Positions 25,970 through 36,830 of a stretch of DNA of 64,000 bases are shown here, one piece after another. The notes beneath the pieces are model-generated. The model made no database searches. It was not told where the DNA came from and saw nothing but the letters and a program-made list of their open reading frames with translations. Source of the stretch: Comamonas sp. GB3 AK4-5 (GTDB taxonomy: Bacteria > Pseudomonadota > Gammaproteobacteria > Burkholderiales > Burkholderiaceae_C); the NCBI RefSeq assembly GCF_041320665.1, contig NZ_CP166730.1:1798001-1862000 (forward strand), read 5' to 3'. The position numbers were made by a program, and so were the translations under genes. Position 1 is the first letter of the stretch. Every line of letters starts with the position of its first letter.

Positions 25970-26857
25970 ATGGCCGATTTCGATATTGCGTTGCTGCGCA
26001 CCTTTGCCAGCGTGGCTGACAGCGGCGGCTTTTCCCGCGCGGGCGAGCGGGTGCACCGTACCCAATCCACCATCAGCCAGCACATCAAGAAACTGGAGGA
26101 GCAGGCCGGGCGGCAGCTGCTGAAACGCAGCGCACGTGCCGTGCAGCTCACGCCCGATGGCGAGCGCATGCTGGGCTATGCGCGCCGCATCCTGTCGCTG
26201 CACGACGAGGCGCGCAATCTGTTTGCCGAAGACTTGCCCGATCTGGTGCGCATCGGCGTGACGGATGACTTGTCCGTCGAAGCCCTGCCGCAGCTTCTGG
26301 CGCCTTTGGCCCGCGCCCACCGCCATCTGCGCCTGGAGCTGTGCTGCGCGCGCTCCCAGCAGGTGCGGGCCGATCTGGAGGCAGGGCTGCTGGATGTGGC
26401 GCTGATGCGGACCCTGGGCGTGGATGGCCTGCAGGCGCTGGAAAGCTGGGACGAGCCCTTGTACTGGGTGGCTGCACCTTCCATGGAGCCATCGCAAAGA
26501 CAGGTGCTGGATTTGGTGCTCTACCCCCATGGCTGCCTGCTGCGAAGCTATGCGCTGGCGCAGCTGGATGCCCAGAACCGGGCCTGGCGCATGGCCTATA
26601 CCAGCCCCAGTCTGACCGGTGTGCTGGCAGCGGTGCAGGCGGGTATGGGCGTATCGCTGCTGTCTCAGCGCATGCTGCAAGGCGCGAGCGGTTTGCGGGT
26701 GCTGGGCCCGCGGGACAGCTTGCCCGATACGCCTGCCAGCCGCATTGTGCTGGCCACAGGGCCCAGGCCGGTGAGCTGGGGTGCCAGCCAGGTGCTGCAG
26801 CTGGTGCGTGCGCATATGCACCAGGCCAATGAGCAGCCTGCGCTGGCATGGGCGTGA
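25970..26857 (+). CDS. LysR-family transcriptional regulator
   Basis: The 295-residue protein has the LysR winged helix at the N-terminus (FDIALLRTFASVADSGGFSRA and STISQHIKKLE) and a periplasmic-binding-like effector domain after it. The divergent EamA transporter and the inverted repeat between the two genes suggest it controls that transporter. The effector is unknown. ATG 25970 is chosen; the frame is open 22 codons upstream but that part overlaps the inverted repeat. A terminator follows. Confidence 0.92.
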   Translation: MADFDIALLRTFASVADSGGFSRAGERVHRTQSTISQHIKKLEEQAGRQLLKRSARAVQLTPDGERMLGYARRILSLHDEARNLFAEDLPDLVRIGVTDDLSVEALPQLLAPLARAHRHLRLELCCARSQQVRADLEAGLLDVALMRTLGVDGLQALESWDEPLYWVAAPSMEPSQRQVLDLVLYPHGCLLRSYALAQLDAQNRAWRMAYTSPSLTGVLAAVQAGMGVSLLSQRMLQGASGLRVLGPRDSLPDTPASRIVLATGPRPVSWGASQVLQLVRAHMHQANEQPALAWA

Positions 26858-26897
26858 TGTGCGTGGTGGATATGCTGGGTTTGCATGGCCTGCCATG

Positions 26898-26936
26898 AAA
26901 AAACCGCCTGCCCCTTGCGGGGAGGCGGTTTCGTTT
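26898..26936. terminator. Bidirectional terminator between LysR gene and argG
   Basis: AAACCGCCT and AGGCGGTTT pair around a GC-rich loop, with A and T runs outside. The genes converge on it, so it can serve both. Confidence 0.88.
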
Positions 26937-26981
26937 TGATAGCTGCTAGTGCTTGATGGTTAAGCGCTGGCGGCTTTTTAA
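26936..26981. repeat. Short palindromic intergenic repeat, copy A
   Basis: TTGATAGCTGCTAGTGCTTG followed by ATGGTTAAGCGCTGGCGGC forms an imperfect hairpin. A near copy lies at 28350-28395 on the other side of argG. Such repeats are common between Comamonadaceae genes. Confidence 0.7.
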
Positions 26982-26999
26982 GTGTGCAATGGGGAGAGC

Positions 27000-28529
<1,530 letters not shown>

Positions 28530-28531
28530 AC

Positions 28532-28849
28532 TCAGGCGTAGTGGCAGATGTAGTGGTAAGTCTCTGCCACGCGGATCTCGAATTTGGAGTTGGCGGGAAT
28601 CTGGAAAGATTCGCCGGCCACCGACTTTTTCCACTCGCTTTCGCCGTCGAGCTTGTACTCGCAAGCGCCGCCCACGCATTCCATGATCTCGGCAGCGGCC
28701 GTGCCAAAGGTCAGCGTGGCCGGCAACACCACACCCACGGACTTCTTGGTGCCATCGGCCAGGGTGAAGCTGTGGCTCACGCACTTGCCGTCAAAGTAGA
28801 CATTGGCCTTGGTGGTCAGGGTGACGCCGGGGATGTGGTCGGTGCTCAT
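28532..28849 (-). CDS. ppnP: Pyrimidine/purine nucleoside phosphorylase
   Basis: The 105-residue cupin protein belongs to the PpnP (YaiE/UPF0345) family, which splits nucleosides with phosphate. Typical stretches are VYFDGKCVSHSF, GVVLPATLTFGTAAAEIMECV and the end FEIRVAETYHYICHY. Its stop lies next to the repeat element at 28400-28529. It is a single gene reading toward argG. Length is normal for the family. Confidence 0.94.
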   Translation of the reverse strand: MSTDHIPGVTLTTKANVYFDGKCVSHSFTLADGTKKSVGVVLPATLTFGTAAAEIMECVGGACEYKLDGESEWKKSVAGESFQIPANSKFEIRVAETYHYICHYA

Positions 28850-29353
28850 GGGTAAAAGCGCTCGAGAGCTGCGCGGTGGTGATCGAAACCGGCCATTCTA
28901 GGCCAGCCCAAGGGGGTTGGCTTCGCCAGGGGTGCTGGCGCAGTGCACTGTCACTGTTGCATGCAATTTCCAGATGCGGGTGCACGCGCGACCAGGGCGT
29001 CTGTTTCTTCGGTCCTGTCCGTCGCTTTCTGCCGGGACTGATAGCGCGCAAACGACCACATTTCCCTATTCGCATGGTCAGTGGGTGGTGCCGGTTGTTT
29101 GCGTGCACCCGAATTGGCATTCGCCTCCATATGGGTGTGCAGTTCGCCGTGCCGCGGATATTCACGTGGGCGATTTGGGGAGGCCATGGTTTCAAGCCAG
29201 AACAGATGGCGGAATGGGTGGGATGCTGCTGCTCCTGGTGCAGGCGGTTCTCCTACATCGAGAGGGGGAGGGTATTGCTAGCCTACGAACGGAGTTGACA
29301 AGTTTTTACATTTGTCACCGACGGCTAATACTTGTCTCATACCAGGAGAGTCC
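28850..29353 (+). other. Long leader region before speF
   Basis: No convincing gene is seen in these 504 bp between ppnP and speF. The last 60 bases are AT-richer and include TTGACA at 29296-29301 and a TAATAC-like hexamer, but their spacing is too long for a normal promoter. The length would allow a regulated leader. I found no peptide resembling the SpeFL leader of enterobacteria. Confidence 0.5.
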
Positions 29354-31513
29354 ATGCAGAAGCTCAAAATTGCCGTGAGTCACTCGGTTGCCGAAAGCTT
29401 TATTACGGATTATGAAAAAGTGGATGCAGCATTGACCGACTTCACCAATGTGGCTGCGGTGGTTGGCTCACGCGAAGATGCGCATGACTTGCTGGACCGA
29501 ATCAACAGAACCGGGTTTGAAGTGCCTTTCTTTCTGGCGCTCAAGGACAACGAGGATGTGCCCGAGGGCTTTTTTTCTCGCTTGAGCGGTGTCATTCAGA
29601 TTGACCGTGGCAACCGCCATCACTATGGCCGCAAGATCACGGCAACCGCAGACAAATATGTGGATGCGCTGTATCCCCCCTTCTTTCGGGCGCTCAACGA
29701 ATATGTCAAGCATGGCAATTCGGCCTTTGACTGCCCTGGCCACCAGGGAGGGCAGTTCTTTACCAAGCACCCTTTGGGTCGACAGTTTTTCCATTTCTTT
29801 GGTGAAACGCTTTTCCGCTCCGACCTGTGCAATGCCGATGTCAAACTGGGTGATCTGCTGATCCACGAAGGCGCGGCGCTGGATGCGCAAATGAATGCGG
29901 CGCGCATCTACAACGCAGATAAAACCTATTTCGTGCTCAATGGCACATCGACTTCCAACAAGGTCGTCACCAGCGCCTTGCTGGCCAAGGATGATCTGGT
30001 TCTTTTTGACCGCAACAACCACAAGTCCATTCACCTGGGGGCCTTGGTCTTGTCCGGTGCATTGCCGGTTTATCTGGAGACGGCGCGCAATCCTTTTGGA
30101 TTCATTGGCGGCATCGATGCCCATTGCTTTGATGAGGCCTATATCCGTGAGGCCATTCGCGCGGTCTCTCCGGAAAAAGCCGATGCGCCACGCCCGATTC
30201 GCCTGGCCGTGATCCAGCTGGGCACTTACGACGGCACCATTTACAACGCACGCCAGGTGGTGGATCGCATAGGCCACCTCTGTGACTATATTTTGTTTGA
30301 CTCCGCCTGGGTGGGGTATGAGCAGTTTATTCCCATGATGCAGGCCAGCTCGCCGCTTTTGCTGGAGCTGGGTGAAAACGACCCCGGTATTTTTGTTACC
30401 CAGTCGGTGCACAAGCAGCAAGCGGGTTTCTCGCAGTCGTCACAAATTCACAAAAAGGACCGGCACATCAAAGGCCAGCAGCGCTATGTCACGCACAAGC
30501 GCCTGAACAACGCCTACATGATGCATGCCTCCACCAGTCCGTTCTATCCCATTTTTGCGGCGCTGGATGTCAATGCCCAGATGCATGCGGGCGCTGCGGG
30601 CCGTCAGCTGTGGCGCGACTGTGTGCGTGTAGGGGTAGAGGCTCGCAAGCTCATTTTGCGCAACTGCAAGCACATTCAGCCCTTTATTCCCACCATGGTG
30701 GATGGCCGTCCCTGGGGTGAATATGAGACGGAGATGATCATTGATGACTTGAGGTTCTTCAAGTTCCATCCCAATGAGCGCTGGCACGCGTTTGAAGGCT
30801 ATGCCAGCAACCAGTATTTTGTGGATCCCTGCAAGCTGCTGCTGACCACACCCGGCATTGACAGTCAAAGCGGTGGATACGCCAGCTTCGGCGTCCCGGC
30901 GTCCGTGTTGGCGCACTATCTGCGTGACAACGGCATCGTTCCTGAAAAAGCCGATCTGAACTCCATTCTGTTCTTGCTCACGCCTTCCGAGCGGCTTTCC
31001 AAGATGCAGCACCTGGTTTCGTATCTGTGCCGTTTTGAACGCCATCTGGAACTCGACAGCCCGATGGAAGAAGTTTTGCCCACGGTCTTTCACAAGCACC
31101 CCGAGCTCTACCGGGGCTACACCATCCGGCAGGTATGCCAGCGCATGCATGATTTCTACAAGAGCCACAACATGCAGGCCTTGCAGAAGTCCATGTTCCG
31201 CAAGGCCGGGCTGCCGAGCCAGACCCTGACTCCTTATGAAGCCAATGCGGAGCTGGTGCGCAACAACGTGGAACTCGTGCCGCTGACGGAGATTGCAGGC
31301 CGGATTGCCACCGAAGGTGCGCTGCCCTATCCCCCCGGTGTGCTGTGCGTGGTGCCTGGTGAAGTCTGGGGCGGTGCCGCGCTGCAATACTTTCTGGCTC
31401 TGGAAGATGGCATCAACAAGCTGCCAGGCTTTGAGCCGGAAATCCAGGGCGTCTACCTCCAAACCGAGGCCGATGGTTCGCGCCGCGCATATGGCTATGT
31501 GGTGAAGCGCTAA
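29354..31513 (+). CDS. speF: Inducible ornithine decarboxylase
   Basis: The 719-residue enzyme is a PLP-dependent class I decarboxylase that forms putrescine from ornithine. It is colinear with E. coli SpeF and SpeC: an N-terminal wing domain, then FDCPGHQGGQFF, VLNGTSTSNKVV and FDRNNHKSIH. The PLP lysine, Lys354, is in SVHKQQAGFSQ, and the PPGVLCVVPGEVWGG stretch follows near the C-terminus. ATG 29354 follows AGGAGAG. The next gene is a PotE-like antiporter 11 bp away, which points to ornithine as substrate. The pair consumes protons and exports putrescine, as in acid stress. Confidence 0.93.
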   Translation: MQKLKIAVSHSVAESFITDYEKVDAALTDFTNVAAVVGSREDAHDLLDRINRTGFEVPFFLALKDNEDVPEGFFSRLSGVIQIDRGNRHHYGRKITATADKYVDALYPPFFRALNEYVKHGNSAFDCPGHQGGQFFTKHPLGRQFFHFFGETLFRSDLCNADVKLGDLLIHEGAALDAQMNAARIYNADKTYFVLNGTSTSNKVVTSALLAKDDLVLFDRNNHKSIHLGALVLSGALPVYLETARNPFGFIGGIDAHCFDEAYIREAIRAVSPEKADAPRPIRLAVIQLGTYDGTIYNARQVVDRIGHLCDYILFDSAWVGYEQFIPMMQASSPLLLELGENDPGIFVTQSVHKQQAGFSQSSQIHKKDRHIKGQQRYVTHKRLNNAYMMHASTSPFYPIFAALDVNAQMHAGAAGRQLWRDCVRVGVEARKLILRNCKHIQPFIPTMVDGRPWGEYETEMIIDDLRFFKFHPNERWHAFEGYASNQYFVDPCKLLLTTPGIDSQSGGYASFGVPASVLAHYLRDNGIVPEKADLNSILFLLTPSERLSKMQHLVSYLCRFERHLELDSPMEEVLPTVFHKHPELYRGYTIRQVCQRMHDFYKSHNMQALQKSMFRKAGLPSQTLTPYEANAELVRNNVELVPLTEIAGRIATEGALPYPPGVLCVVPGEVWGGAALQYFLALEDGINKLPGFEPEIQGVYLQTEADGSRRAYGYVVKR

Positions 31514-31524
31514 GGAGTCCACCC

Positions 31525-32844
31525 ATGAGCAACTCCAAGAAAATGGGTGTGGTTCAGCTCACCACATTGACCATTGTGAACATGATGGGCTCGGGCATTA
31601 TCTTGTTGCCCACCAAGCTGGCGCAGGTGGGGACCATCTCCATCTTTTCCTGGCTGGTCACGGCCTTGGGCTCTTTGGCGCTGGCTTATGCCTTTGCGAA
31701 ATGCGGGCGTTACAGCCGAAAAGGCGGGGGTATGGGCGGGTACGCGGAATACTCCTTTGGCAAGGCCGGCAACTTTCTCACCAACTACACCTATGGCGTG
31801 TCGCTGGTGATTGCCAATGTTGCCATTGCCACCACGACGGTGGGCTATCTCACCTCTTTGTTCGGCTGGCAGCTCTCACCTTTGCATATTGCTTTGGCCA
31901 CCATCGCCACCCTGTGGATGGCGACCATTCCCAACTTCGGGGGGGCTCGCATCACGGGGAGAATCAGCGGTATCACGGTCTGGGGCATTATTTTGCCGGT
32001 GGTGGGTCTGTCGCTGTTTGGCTGGTTCTGGTTTGATGCAAGCCTGTACCGATCGGCATGGAACCCGCATGAGCTTCCGTTCTGGAATGCCGTGACGGCC
32101 TCTATCTCTGTCACGCTATGGGCTTTTCTGGGATTGGAGTCGGCCTGTGCCAATACGGACGCCGTAGAGAACCCGGAAAGAAATGTGCCGATTGCCGTGC
32201 TGGTGGGAACGTTGGGCACGGCGATCATCTATATCGCCTCCACCAATGTGGTCGCAGGCATTGTGCCGAATCTGCAGCTGGCAAACTCCGCCGCGCCTTT
32301 TGGCCTGGTGTTCGCGCAAATGTTCACCCCTGAAGTGGGGCAGGCGGTGATCGGGTTGATGATCATCTCCTGCTTTGGCTCGCTGCTGGGCTGGCAGTTC
32401 ACCGTGGCGCAGGTGTTCAAAAGCTCTGCCGATGAGGGCTATTTCATCCCGGCCTTCGGTAAGGTGACGGCGGCTGACGCCCCTGTGCTGGGGATGATCA
32501 TTATTACGGTTGCGCAAACCTTGCTGACGCTGATGACCATCAGCCCCACCTTGGTCAAGCAGTTTGATATTTTGGTCAACCTGGCGGTGGTGACCAATCT
32601 GGTGCCCTACATACTGTCCATGGCCGCCATTGCGGTGCTGCTCAAAAGCGCTGCGACGGGAGCTGGTGAACTGCGGCTCACCTTGGCAATTTCTGCGGTT
32701 GCGCTGCTCTACAGCTTTTATGCGCTCTACAGCGCAGGACAGCAGGCGGTGTATTGGGGCGCTTTGGTCACCTTCCTGGGCTGGGTGCTGTATGGATTCA
32801 TCACCTCGCACAAATACGATTTGACCCAAAAGGTCGAGTACTAG
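31525..32844 (+). CDS. potE: Putrescine-ornithine antiporter
   Basis: The 439-residue protein has the same length as E. coli PotE and aligns with it from end to end by eye. Examples are MGVVQLTTLTIVNMMGSG, GGGMGGYAEYSFGKAGN, LWAFLGLESACANTD and AQVFKSSADEGYF. It is an APC-family transporter with about 12 membrane segments that swaps putrescine for ornithine across the inner membrane. It forms an operon with speF, and the pairing makes the substrate call strong. A GC-rich hairpin follows. Confidence 0.94.
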   Translation: MSNSKKMGVVQLTTLTIVNMMGSGIILLPTKLAQVGTISIFSWLVTALGSLALAYAFAKCGRYSRKGGGMGGYAEYSFGKAGNFLTNYTYGVSLVIANVAIATTTVGYLTSLFGWQLSPLHIALATIATLWMATIPNFGGARITGRISGITVWGIILPVVGLSLFGWFWFDASLYRSAWNPHELPFWNAVTASISVTLWAFLGLESACANTDAVENPERNVPIAVLVGTLGTAIIYIASTNVVAGIVPNLQLANSAAPFGLVFAQMFTPEVGQAVIGLMIISCFGSLLGWQFTVAQVFKSSADEGYFIPAFGKVTAADAPVLGMIIITVAQTLLTLMTISPTLVKQFDILVNLAVVTNLVPYILSMAAIAVLLKSAATGAGELRLTLAISAVALLYSFYALYSAGQQAVYWGALVTFLGWVLYGFITSHKYDLTQKVEY

Positions 32845-32900
32845 ATGGCTCTGCATGGTGGCGGCCTGGCATGGGCTTGCTGCCTCGCACTTGCCCGCCT

Positions 32901-32927
32901 CTGATGCCCGCGTTGTGCGGGCATCAG
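32901..32927 (+). terminator. Hairpin after potE
   Basis: CTGATGCCCGC and GCGGGCATCAG form a perfect 11-bp stem with a 5-base loop. A T run is lacking, so it is only a possible terminator. Confidence 0.5.
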
Positions 32928-32981
32928 GCCTTCAGGCACCCGATGGCTGCCTGCTGCCGGGCATGTTGTGCCGCGTGCTCT

Positions 32982-33521
32982 TTAGTTGGGAGAAGGGCGT
33001 GGCTGTGGGCGCGGCGGGTAATACGGGTAGGGGTAGCGCGGATCCACATTGATCACCATGGGCATATCGGGCATGGGCGTGTCGTAGCTGATGCTCTCGG
33101 TCACCGTGGTGCCGGGTGGGGTCGAGCCGTACACGCCGGGGCTGACGGCGCCGCCCTGCAGACCCGCGCTGTCGTAATTGCCGGTGGACTGCTTTTGCAC
33201 CAGCACCCAGCGGCCGGGGTCATGGTCCATACGGGTGGTGTGGCGGCGGCCGGCATATTCGTAGCTCACGTCCCAGCCCACAGTACGGTTTTCGTAGCGT
33301 GTGGTGTTGACGCAGCGGCGCATGGGCTGGCTGCCGGGGTAGACCTGCATGGGGCGGTCGCCATAGGTGGGGGCGTCATCGCAGACCTGCTGCGGCACGG
33401 CCACCTGCTGCACCACCGGCACGGATTGCAGTACGCGGGCGCGCTCCTGGGCCTGGGCCAGACCCGTGCCCAGGCCGGCCGCCGTGACGGCGCTCCAGAT
33501 CAACCAATGGCTTGCTCTCAT
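32982..33521 (-). CDS. Secreted protein with YcfJ-like C-terminal domain
   Basis: The 179-residue protein has a signal peptide ending near AQAQE. Its middle part (RYENRTVGWDVSYEYAGRR, then TRMDHDPG) resembles the C-terminal part of YcfJ, an envelope protein of unknown role. The glycine-zipper region of YcfJ is missing. The tail is rich in Pro and Tyr. ATG 33521 follows AAGGAG. The protein is probably periplasmic or outer-membrane linked. It is in tandem with the ArsC-like gene but 49 bp apart. Confidence 0.65.
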   Translation of the reverse strand: MRASHWLIWSAVTAAGLGTGLAQAQERARVLQSVPVVQQVAVPQQVCDDAPTYGDRPMQVYPGSQPMRRCVNTTRYENRTVGWDVSYEYAGRRHTTRMDHDPGRWVLVQKQSTGNYDSAGLQGGAVSPGVYGSTPPGTTVTESISYDTPMPDMPMVINVDPRYPYPYYPPRPQPRPSPN

Positions 33522-33570
33522 GGAATGCTCCTTGCGCGATATGTCGCACTGTAAACGCTGCGGGCCGGTT

Positions 33571-33933
33571 TCAGCGGCCCAGCGCAGCGGCCCAATCTTC
33601 GGGCTTGAAGCCCACGGTGGTGCGGCCATCCGCCCACTCCACCACCGGGCGCTTGATGACGCTGGCATTGTCCAGCATCAATCGGCTGGCGCTGGCGTCG
33701 TCCTGGACCGCTGCTTGCACGGTGGGCTCCAGCTTGCGCCAGGTCGTGCCCTGGCGGTTCACCAGCTTTTCCCAGCCCACGGCCTGCAGCCAGCGCGGCA
33801 GGTGGTTGGCGGGCACGCCTTGTTTCTTGAAATCGTGGAATGTGTAGGCAATGCCTTGCTCGGTCAGCCAGGCGCGGGCCTTTTTGACGGTGTCGCAATT
33901 CGGAATGCCGTAAAGAATGTGCGTGGTACTCAT
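33571..33933 (-). CDS. ArsC/Spx-family small reductase-like protein
   Basis: The 120-residue protein has the ArsC thioredoxin-like fold with YGIPNCDTVKKARAWL near the N-terminus (one Cys, no CxxC) and the later RPVVEW. It resembles YffB-type proteins, whose function is not firmly known, rather than true arsenate reductases with an ars operon. ATG 33933 is chosen; two in-frame Met codons lie 3-4 codons upstream. It is divergent from folC, with 48 bp between them. Confidence 0.82.
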   Translation of the reverse strand: MSTTHILYGIPNCDTVKKARAWLTEQGIAYTFHDFKKQGVPANHLPRWLQAVGWEKLVNRQGTTWRKLEPTVQAAVQDDASASRLMLDNASVIKRPVVEWADGRTTVGFKPEDWAAALGR

Positions 33934-33981
33934 GCCCTCCATCATCAGGGATACAGAGGGTGGGCGACAATCTCGCCTCGT

Positions 33982-35304
33982 ATGCACCACACACCGACCA
34001 CCCTTTCCGAGTGGCTCGCCCATTGCGAGCAGATCCATCCTCAGACCATTGCCATGGGCCTGGAGCGCGTGCAGGAAGTCGCGCGCCGCATGCAGCTGCG
34101 CTTTGACTGCCCCGTGATCACCGTGGCGGGCACCAATGGCAAGGGCTCCACCTGCGCCATGCTGGAAGCCGTGGCCCTGCAGTCGGGTTTCAAGCCCGGG
34201 GTCTATACCTCGCCCCATCTGGTGCACTTTGAAGAGCGCTGCCGTATGCATGGCGAGATTGCCAAGGCCGAGGAATTTCTGCCGCATTTCGCCGCCGTGG
34301 AGGCCGCGCGCCTGCAGGGCGAGGTGGTGCTGCTGACCTATTTTGAATTCACCACGCTGGCGATCTTGCGCATGCTGAGCCTGGCCAAGCTGGATGTGGC
34401 CATCTTGGAAGTGGGCCTGGGCGGCCGCCTGGATGCCACCAACATCGTGGATACCGACTGCGCCATCATCACCAGCGTGGACATCGACCACACCGCGCTA
34501 TTGGGCAATGATCGCGAAACCATTGGCCGCGAAAAGGCCGGCATCATGCGCGCGGGCCGCCCGGTGATCGTCAGCGATCCGGTGCCGCCGCAAAGCGTGA
34601 TTGACCATGCCGAAGCCATAGGCGCTGATCTGTGGCGCTTTGGCCGTGACTTCAACTACGACGGCGACAAGCAGCAATGGGGCTGGGCCGGCCGTGGCCG
34701 CCGCTATGCTGGCCTGTCCTACCCGGCGCTGCGTGGCGCCAACCAGTTGGTGAATGCGGCCGGTGTGCTGGCCGCATTCGAGGCCATACGCCAGCTGTTG
34801 CCGGTGACGGCCCAGGCCGTGCGCACCGGCCTGGCCATGGTGGAGCTGCCGGGCCGCTTCCAAATCATTCCCGGCCAGCCCACGCTGGTGCTGGACGTGG
34901 CGCACAACCCGCACTCGGTGGCGGCGCTGACGGCCAATCTGGACGCCATGGGCTACTTCCCCACCACGCATGCCGTCTTTGGCGCCATGGCCGACAAGGA
35001 TTTGGCACCCATGCTGCTCAAGCTGGCGCCGCTGATTGATCGCTGGTATTTCACCGACTTGCCAACCCCCCGGGCCGAGACGGCAGTCAGCCTGCAGCAG
35101 AAGTGGAATGCTGTGCAAATGGTGGCCAGCGGCCGTCAGCAGGTGAGTACCAGCCTGCATGCCAGCCCCGAAGCGGCTTTGAATGCAGCCGTGGCTGCAG
35201 CAGAGCCGGCTGATAGAATCGTGGTCTTTGGCTCGTTCTTCACGGTGGGTGGTGTGCTGCAGCATGGCGTTCCGCGCCTTGAAGGCAAGCACTTGCAAGC
35301 TTGA
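33982..35304 (+). CDS. folC: Bifunctional folylpolyglutamate/dihydrofolate synthase
   Basis: FolC adds Glu to dihydropteroate and to folates. The 440-residue protein shows the ATP loop AGTNGKGSTCAMLE, YTSPHLVHFEERCR, VGLGGRLDATN and the C-terminal VLDVAHNPHSV. ATG 33982 begins the conserved N-terminus. It leads a run of genes, folC-SPOR-cvpA-purF, with the order common in this group. The next start is 30 bp away, so co-transcription is likely. Confidence 0.96.
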   Translation: MHHTPTTLSEWLAHCEQIHPQTIAMGLERVQEVARRMQLRFDCPVITVAGTNGKGSTCAMLEAVALQSGFKPGVYTSPHLVHFEERCRMHGEIAKAEEFLPHFAAVEAARLQGEVVLLTYFEFTTLAILRMLSLAKLDVAILEVGLGGRLDATNIVDTDCAIITSVDIDHTALLGNDRETIGREKAGIMRAGRPVIVSDPVPPQSVIDHAEAIGADLWRFGRDFNYDGDKQQWGWAGRGRRYAGLSYPALRGANQLVNAAGVLAAFEAIRQLLPVTAQAVRTGLAMVELPGRFQIIPGQPTLVLDVAHNPHSVAALTANLDAMGYFPTTHAVFGAMADKDLAPMLLKLAPLIDRWYFTDLPTPRAETAVSLQQKWNAVQMVASGRQQVSTSLHASPEAALNAAVAAAEPADRIVVFGSFFTVGGVLQHGVPRLEGKHLQA

Positions 35305-35334
35305 CGTCCCTATAGCCTCCCCGCATCGCACTCC

Positions 35335-36240
35335 ATGGCATTTTTCAAGTTCCGTTGGCCCGGCAAAAAAGAAGAGGCTGAGCAGCCGTCTTCGCGGCGC
35401 GCCTCCCGCAATGCCCAGTCCGAGGGCATTGAGTCGCTGCGTCGCCGTGCGCGCCATCGCTTGATCGGTGCGGCCGTGCTGGTGCTGTTGGGGGTGGTGG
35501 GCTTTCCGCTGCTGTTCGACACCCAGCCACGCCCGGTGGCGGTGGACGTGCCCATCGAAATTCCCGATCGCAACCAGGTGGCACCCATGGTGGTGCCCGG
35601 TGAACACACCACCATGCCGGCCAACCCCAGGGGCGCCGCCATGGCGCCACCCCGTGGCGCGCCTGCGGCCGTGGGGACCGAAAACAGCCTGGGTGAGGGG
35701 GAGGAAGTCTTCACGCCTTCCACGCCCGCACCGGCCGCCGGCACTGCTTTGCCGGTGCCGCCACCCGTGCCCCGTGTGACCCCTCCGGTTGCGCCGCCTA
35801 CCGAAGTGAAAAAACCCGAGCCCAAGCCCGAACCCAAGGTGGAGGCCAGAAAGCCCGAGCCCAAGCCGGAACCCAAACCCGAGCCAAAGCCTGAGCCCAA
35901 GCCCGAACCCAAAAAGCCCAGCCATGACGACGAGGCCGCGCGTGCCCGTGCCTTGTTGGAAGGGCGCTCGCCCGCTGCGTCGGCGGCCCAGCCTGCGGCG
36001 GCCAAGCAAGAAGGCCGTTTCATCGTGCAGGTGGGCGCTTTTGCCGATGCCGACAAGGCGCGCGAGGTGCGCCAGCGCCTGCAAGGTGCCGGTCTGAATG
36101 CCTATACCCAGGATGTGAACACGGCCGCAGGCAAGCGCATCCGCGTGCGTGTGGGACCATTCAATGGCCGTGACGCTGCCGACAAGGCCGCGGCCCGCAT
36201 CAAGGGCATGGGCCTGGCGGCTGCGGTGCAGCCGGCCTGA
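35335..36240 (+). CDS. SPOR-domain cell-division protein, DedD-like
   Basis: The 301-residue protein has a basic cytoplasmic N-terminus, one membrane segment (about residues 43-61, IGAAVLVLLGVVGFPLLF), and a long periplasmic linker. Its C-terminal SPOR domain (about 227-301) contains FIVQVGAFADADKA and GKRIRVRVGPF. SPOR domains bind denuded septal glycan. The linker includes a low-complexity Glu-Pro-Lys-Pro run at about 162-197 that probably varies in length between strains. The folC-dedD-cvpA-purF order supports the DedD identity. Confidence 0.87.
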   Translation: MAFFKFRWPGKKEEAEQPSSRRASRNAQSEGIESLRRRARHRLIGAAVLVLLGVVGFPLLFDTQPRPVAVDVPIEIPDRNQVAPMVVPGEHTTMPANPRGAAMAPPRGAPAAVGTENSLGEGEEVFTPSTPAPAAGTALPVPPPVPRVTPPVAPPTEVKKPEPKPEPKVEARKPEPKPEPKPEPKPEPKPEPKKPSHDDEAARARALLEGRSPAASAAQPAAAKQEGRFIVQVGAFADADKAREVRQRLQGAGLNAYTQDVNTAAGKRIRVRVGPFNGRDAADKAAARIKGMGLAAAVQPA

Positions 36241-36256
36241 CGCACCCAGGACAGGC

Positions 36257-36751
36257 ATGCAGACTTTGGACGCGGTATTGCTGGTGCTGTGCTGTGCCTC
36301 CCTGTTGCTGGGGGCATGGCGCGGCCTGGTGTATGAATTGTTTTCGCTGGTGGGCTGGATTGCCGCTTTCTGGGTGGCACGGCTGTTGGCTGGCGATGTG
36401 GGGGTCTGGCTGCCCATGGAGGGCTTTGACCCCACGGTGCGTTATGCGGCCGGCTTTGTGTCAGTCTTCGTGGTGGCGATTTTTGCCTGGGGGCTGCTGA
36501 GTACCCTGGCCAAGAAATTGATAGAAATTGTGGGGCTGCGCCCGGTGGATCGGGCCTTGGGCGCCCTGTTCGGCGTGCTGCGCGCGCTGGTGCTGGTGCT
36601 GGTGGCGACGCTGGTGGTGGTGAATACCTCGCTGTACCAGCAGGACTGGTGGCAGCTGTCGCTGTCCGGTCCTTTGCTGGCCGATCTGGTGGGCCAGCTG
36701 GTGCCGGCACTGCCGCAGGATCTGGGCAAATACCTGGCCGCCCCGGTGTAA
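36257..36751 (+). CDS. cvpA: CvpA family membrane protein
   Basis: The 164-residue inner-membrane protein belongs to the CvpA family, named from colicin V production but general in function. It has about four membrane segments. The N-terminus MQTLDAVLLVLCCASLLLG and FSLVGWIAAFWVARL are typical. The gene lies 16 bp after the SPOR gene and before purF, the common arrangement. Confidence 0.92.
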   Translation: MQTLDAVLLVLCCASLLLGAWRGLVYELFSLVGWIAAFWVARLLAGDVGVWLPMEGFDPTVRYAAGFVSVFVVAIFAWGLLSTLAKKLIEIVGLRPVDRALGALFGVLRALVLVLVATLVVVNTSLYQQDWWQLSLSGPLLADLVGQLVPALPQDLGKYLAAPV

Positions 36752-36830
36752 GGCTTGAAAGGCGCAGGGCCGTGCAAGCGGCCTTGCATAGCAACGCAGG
36801 ATGTCCTCCTGCCATTGATGGAACGCAACT

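Noticed and set aside
34498..36435. A 645-codon minus-strand frame opposite folC and the SPOR gene
   Set aside because: It runs through two well-supported genes and repeats antisense of the Glu-Pro-Lys tract. No domain is recognisable.
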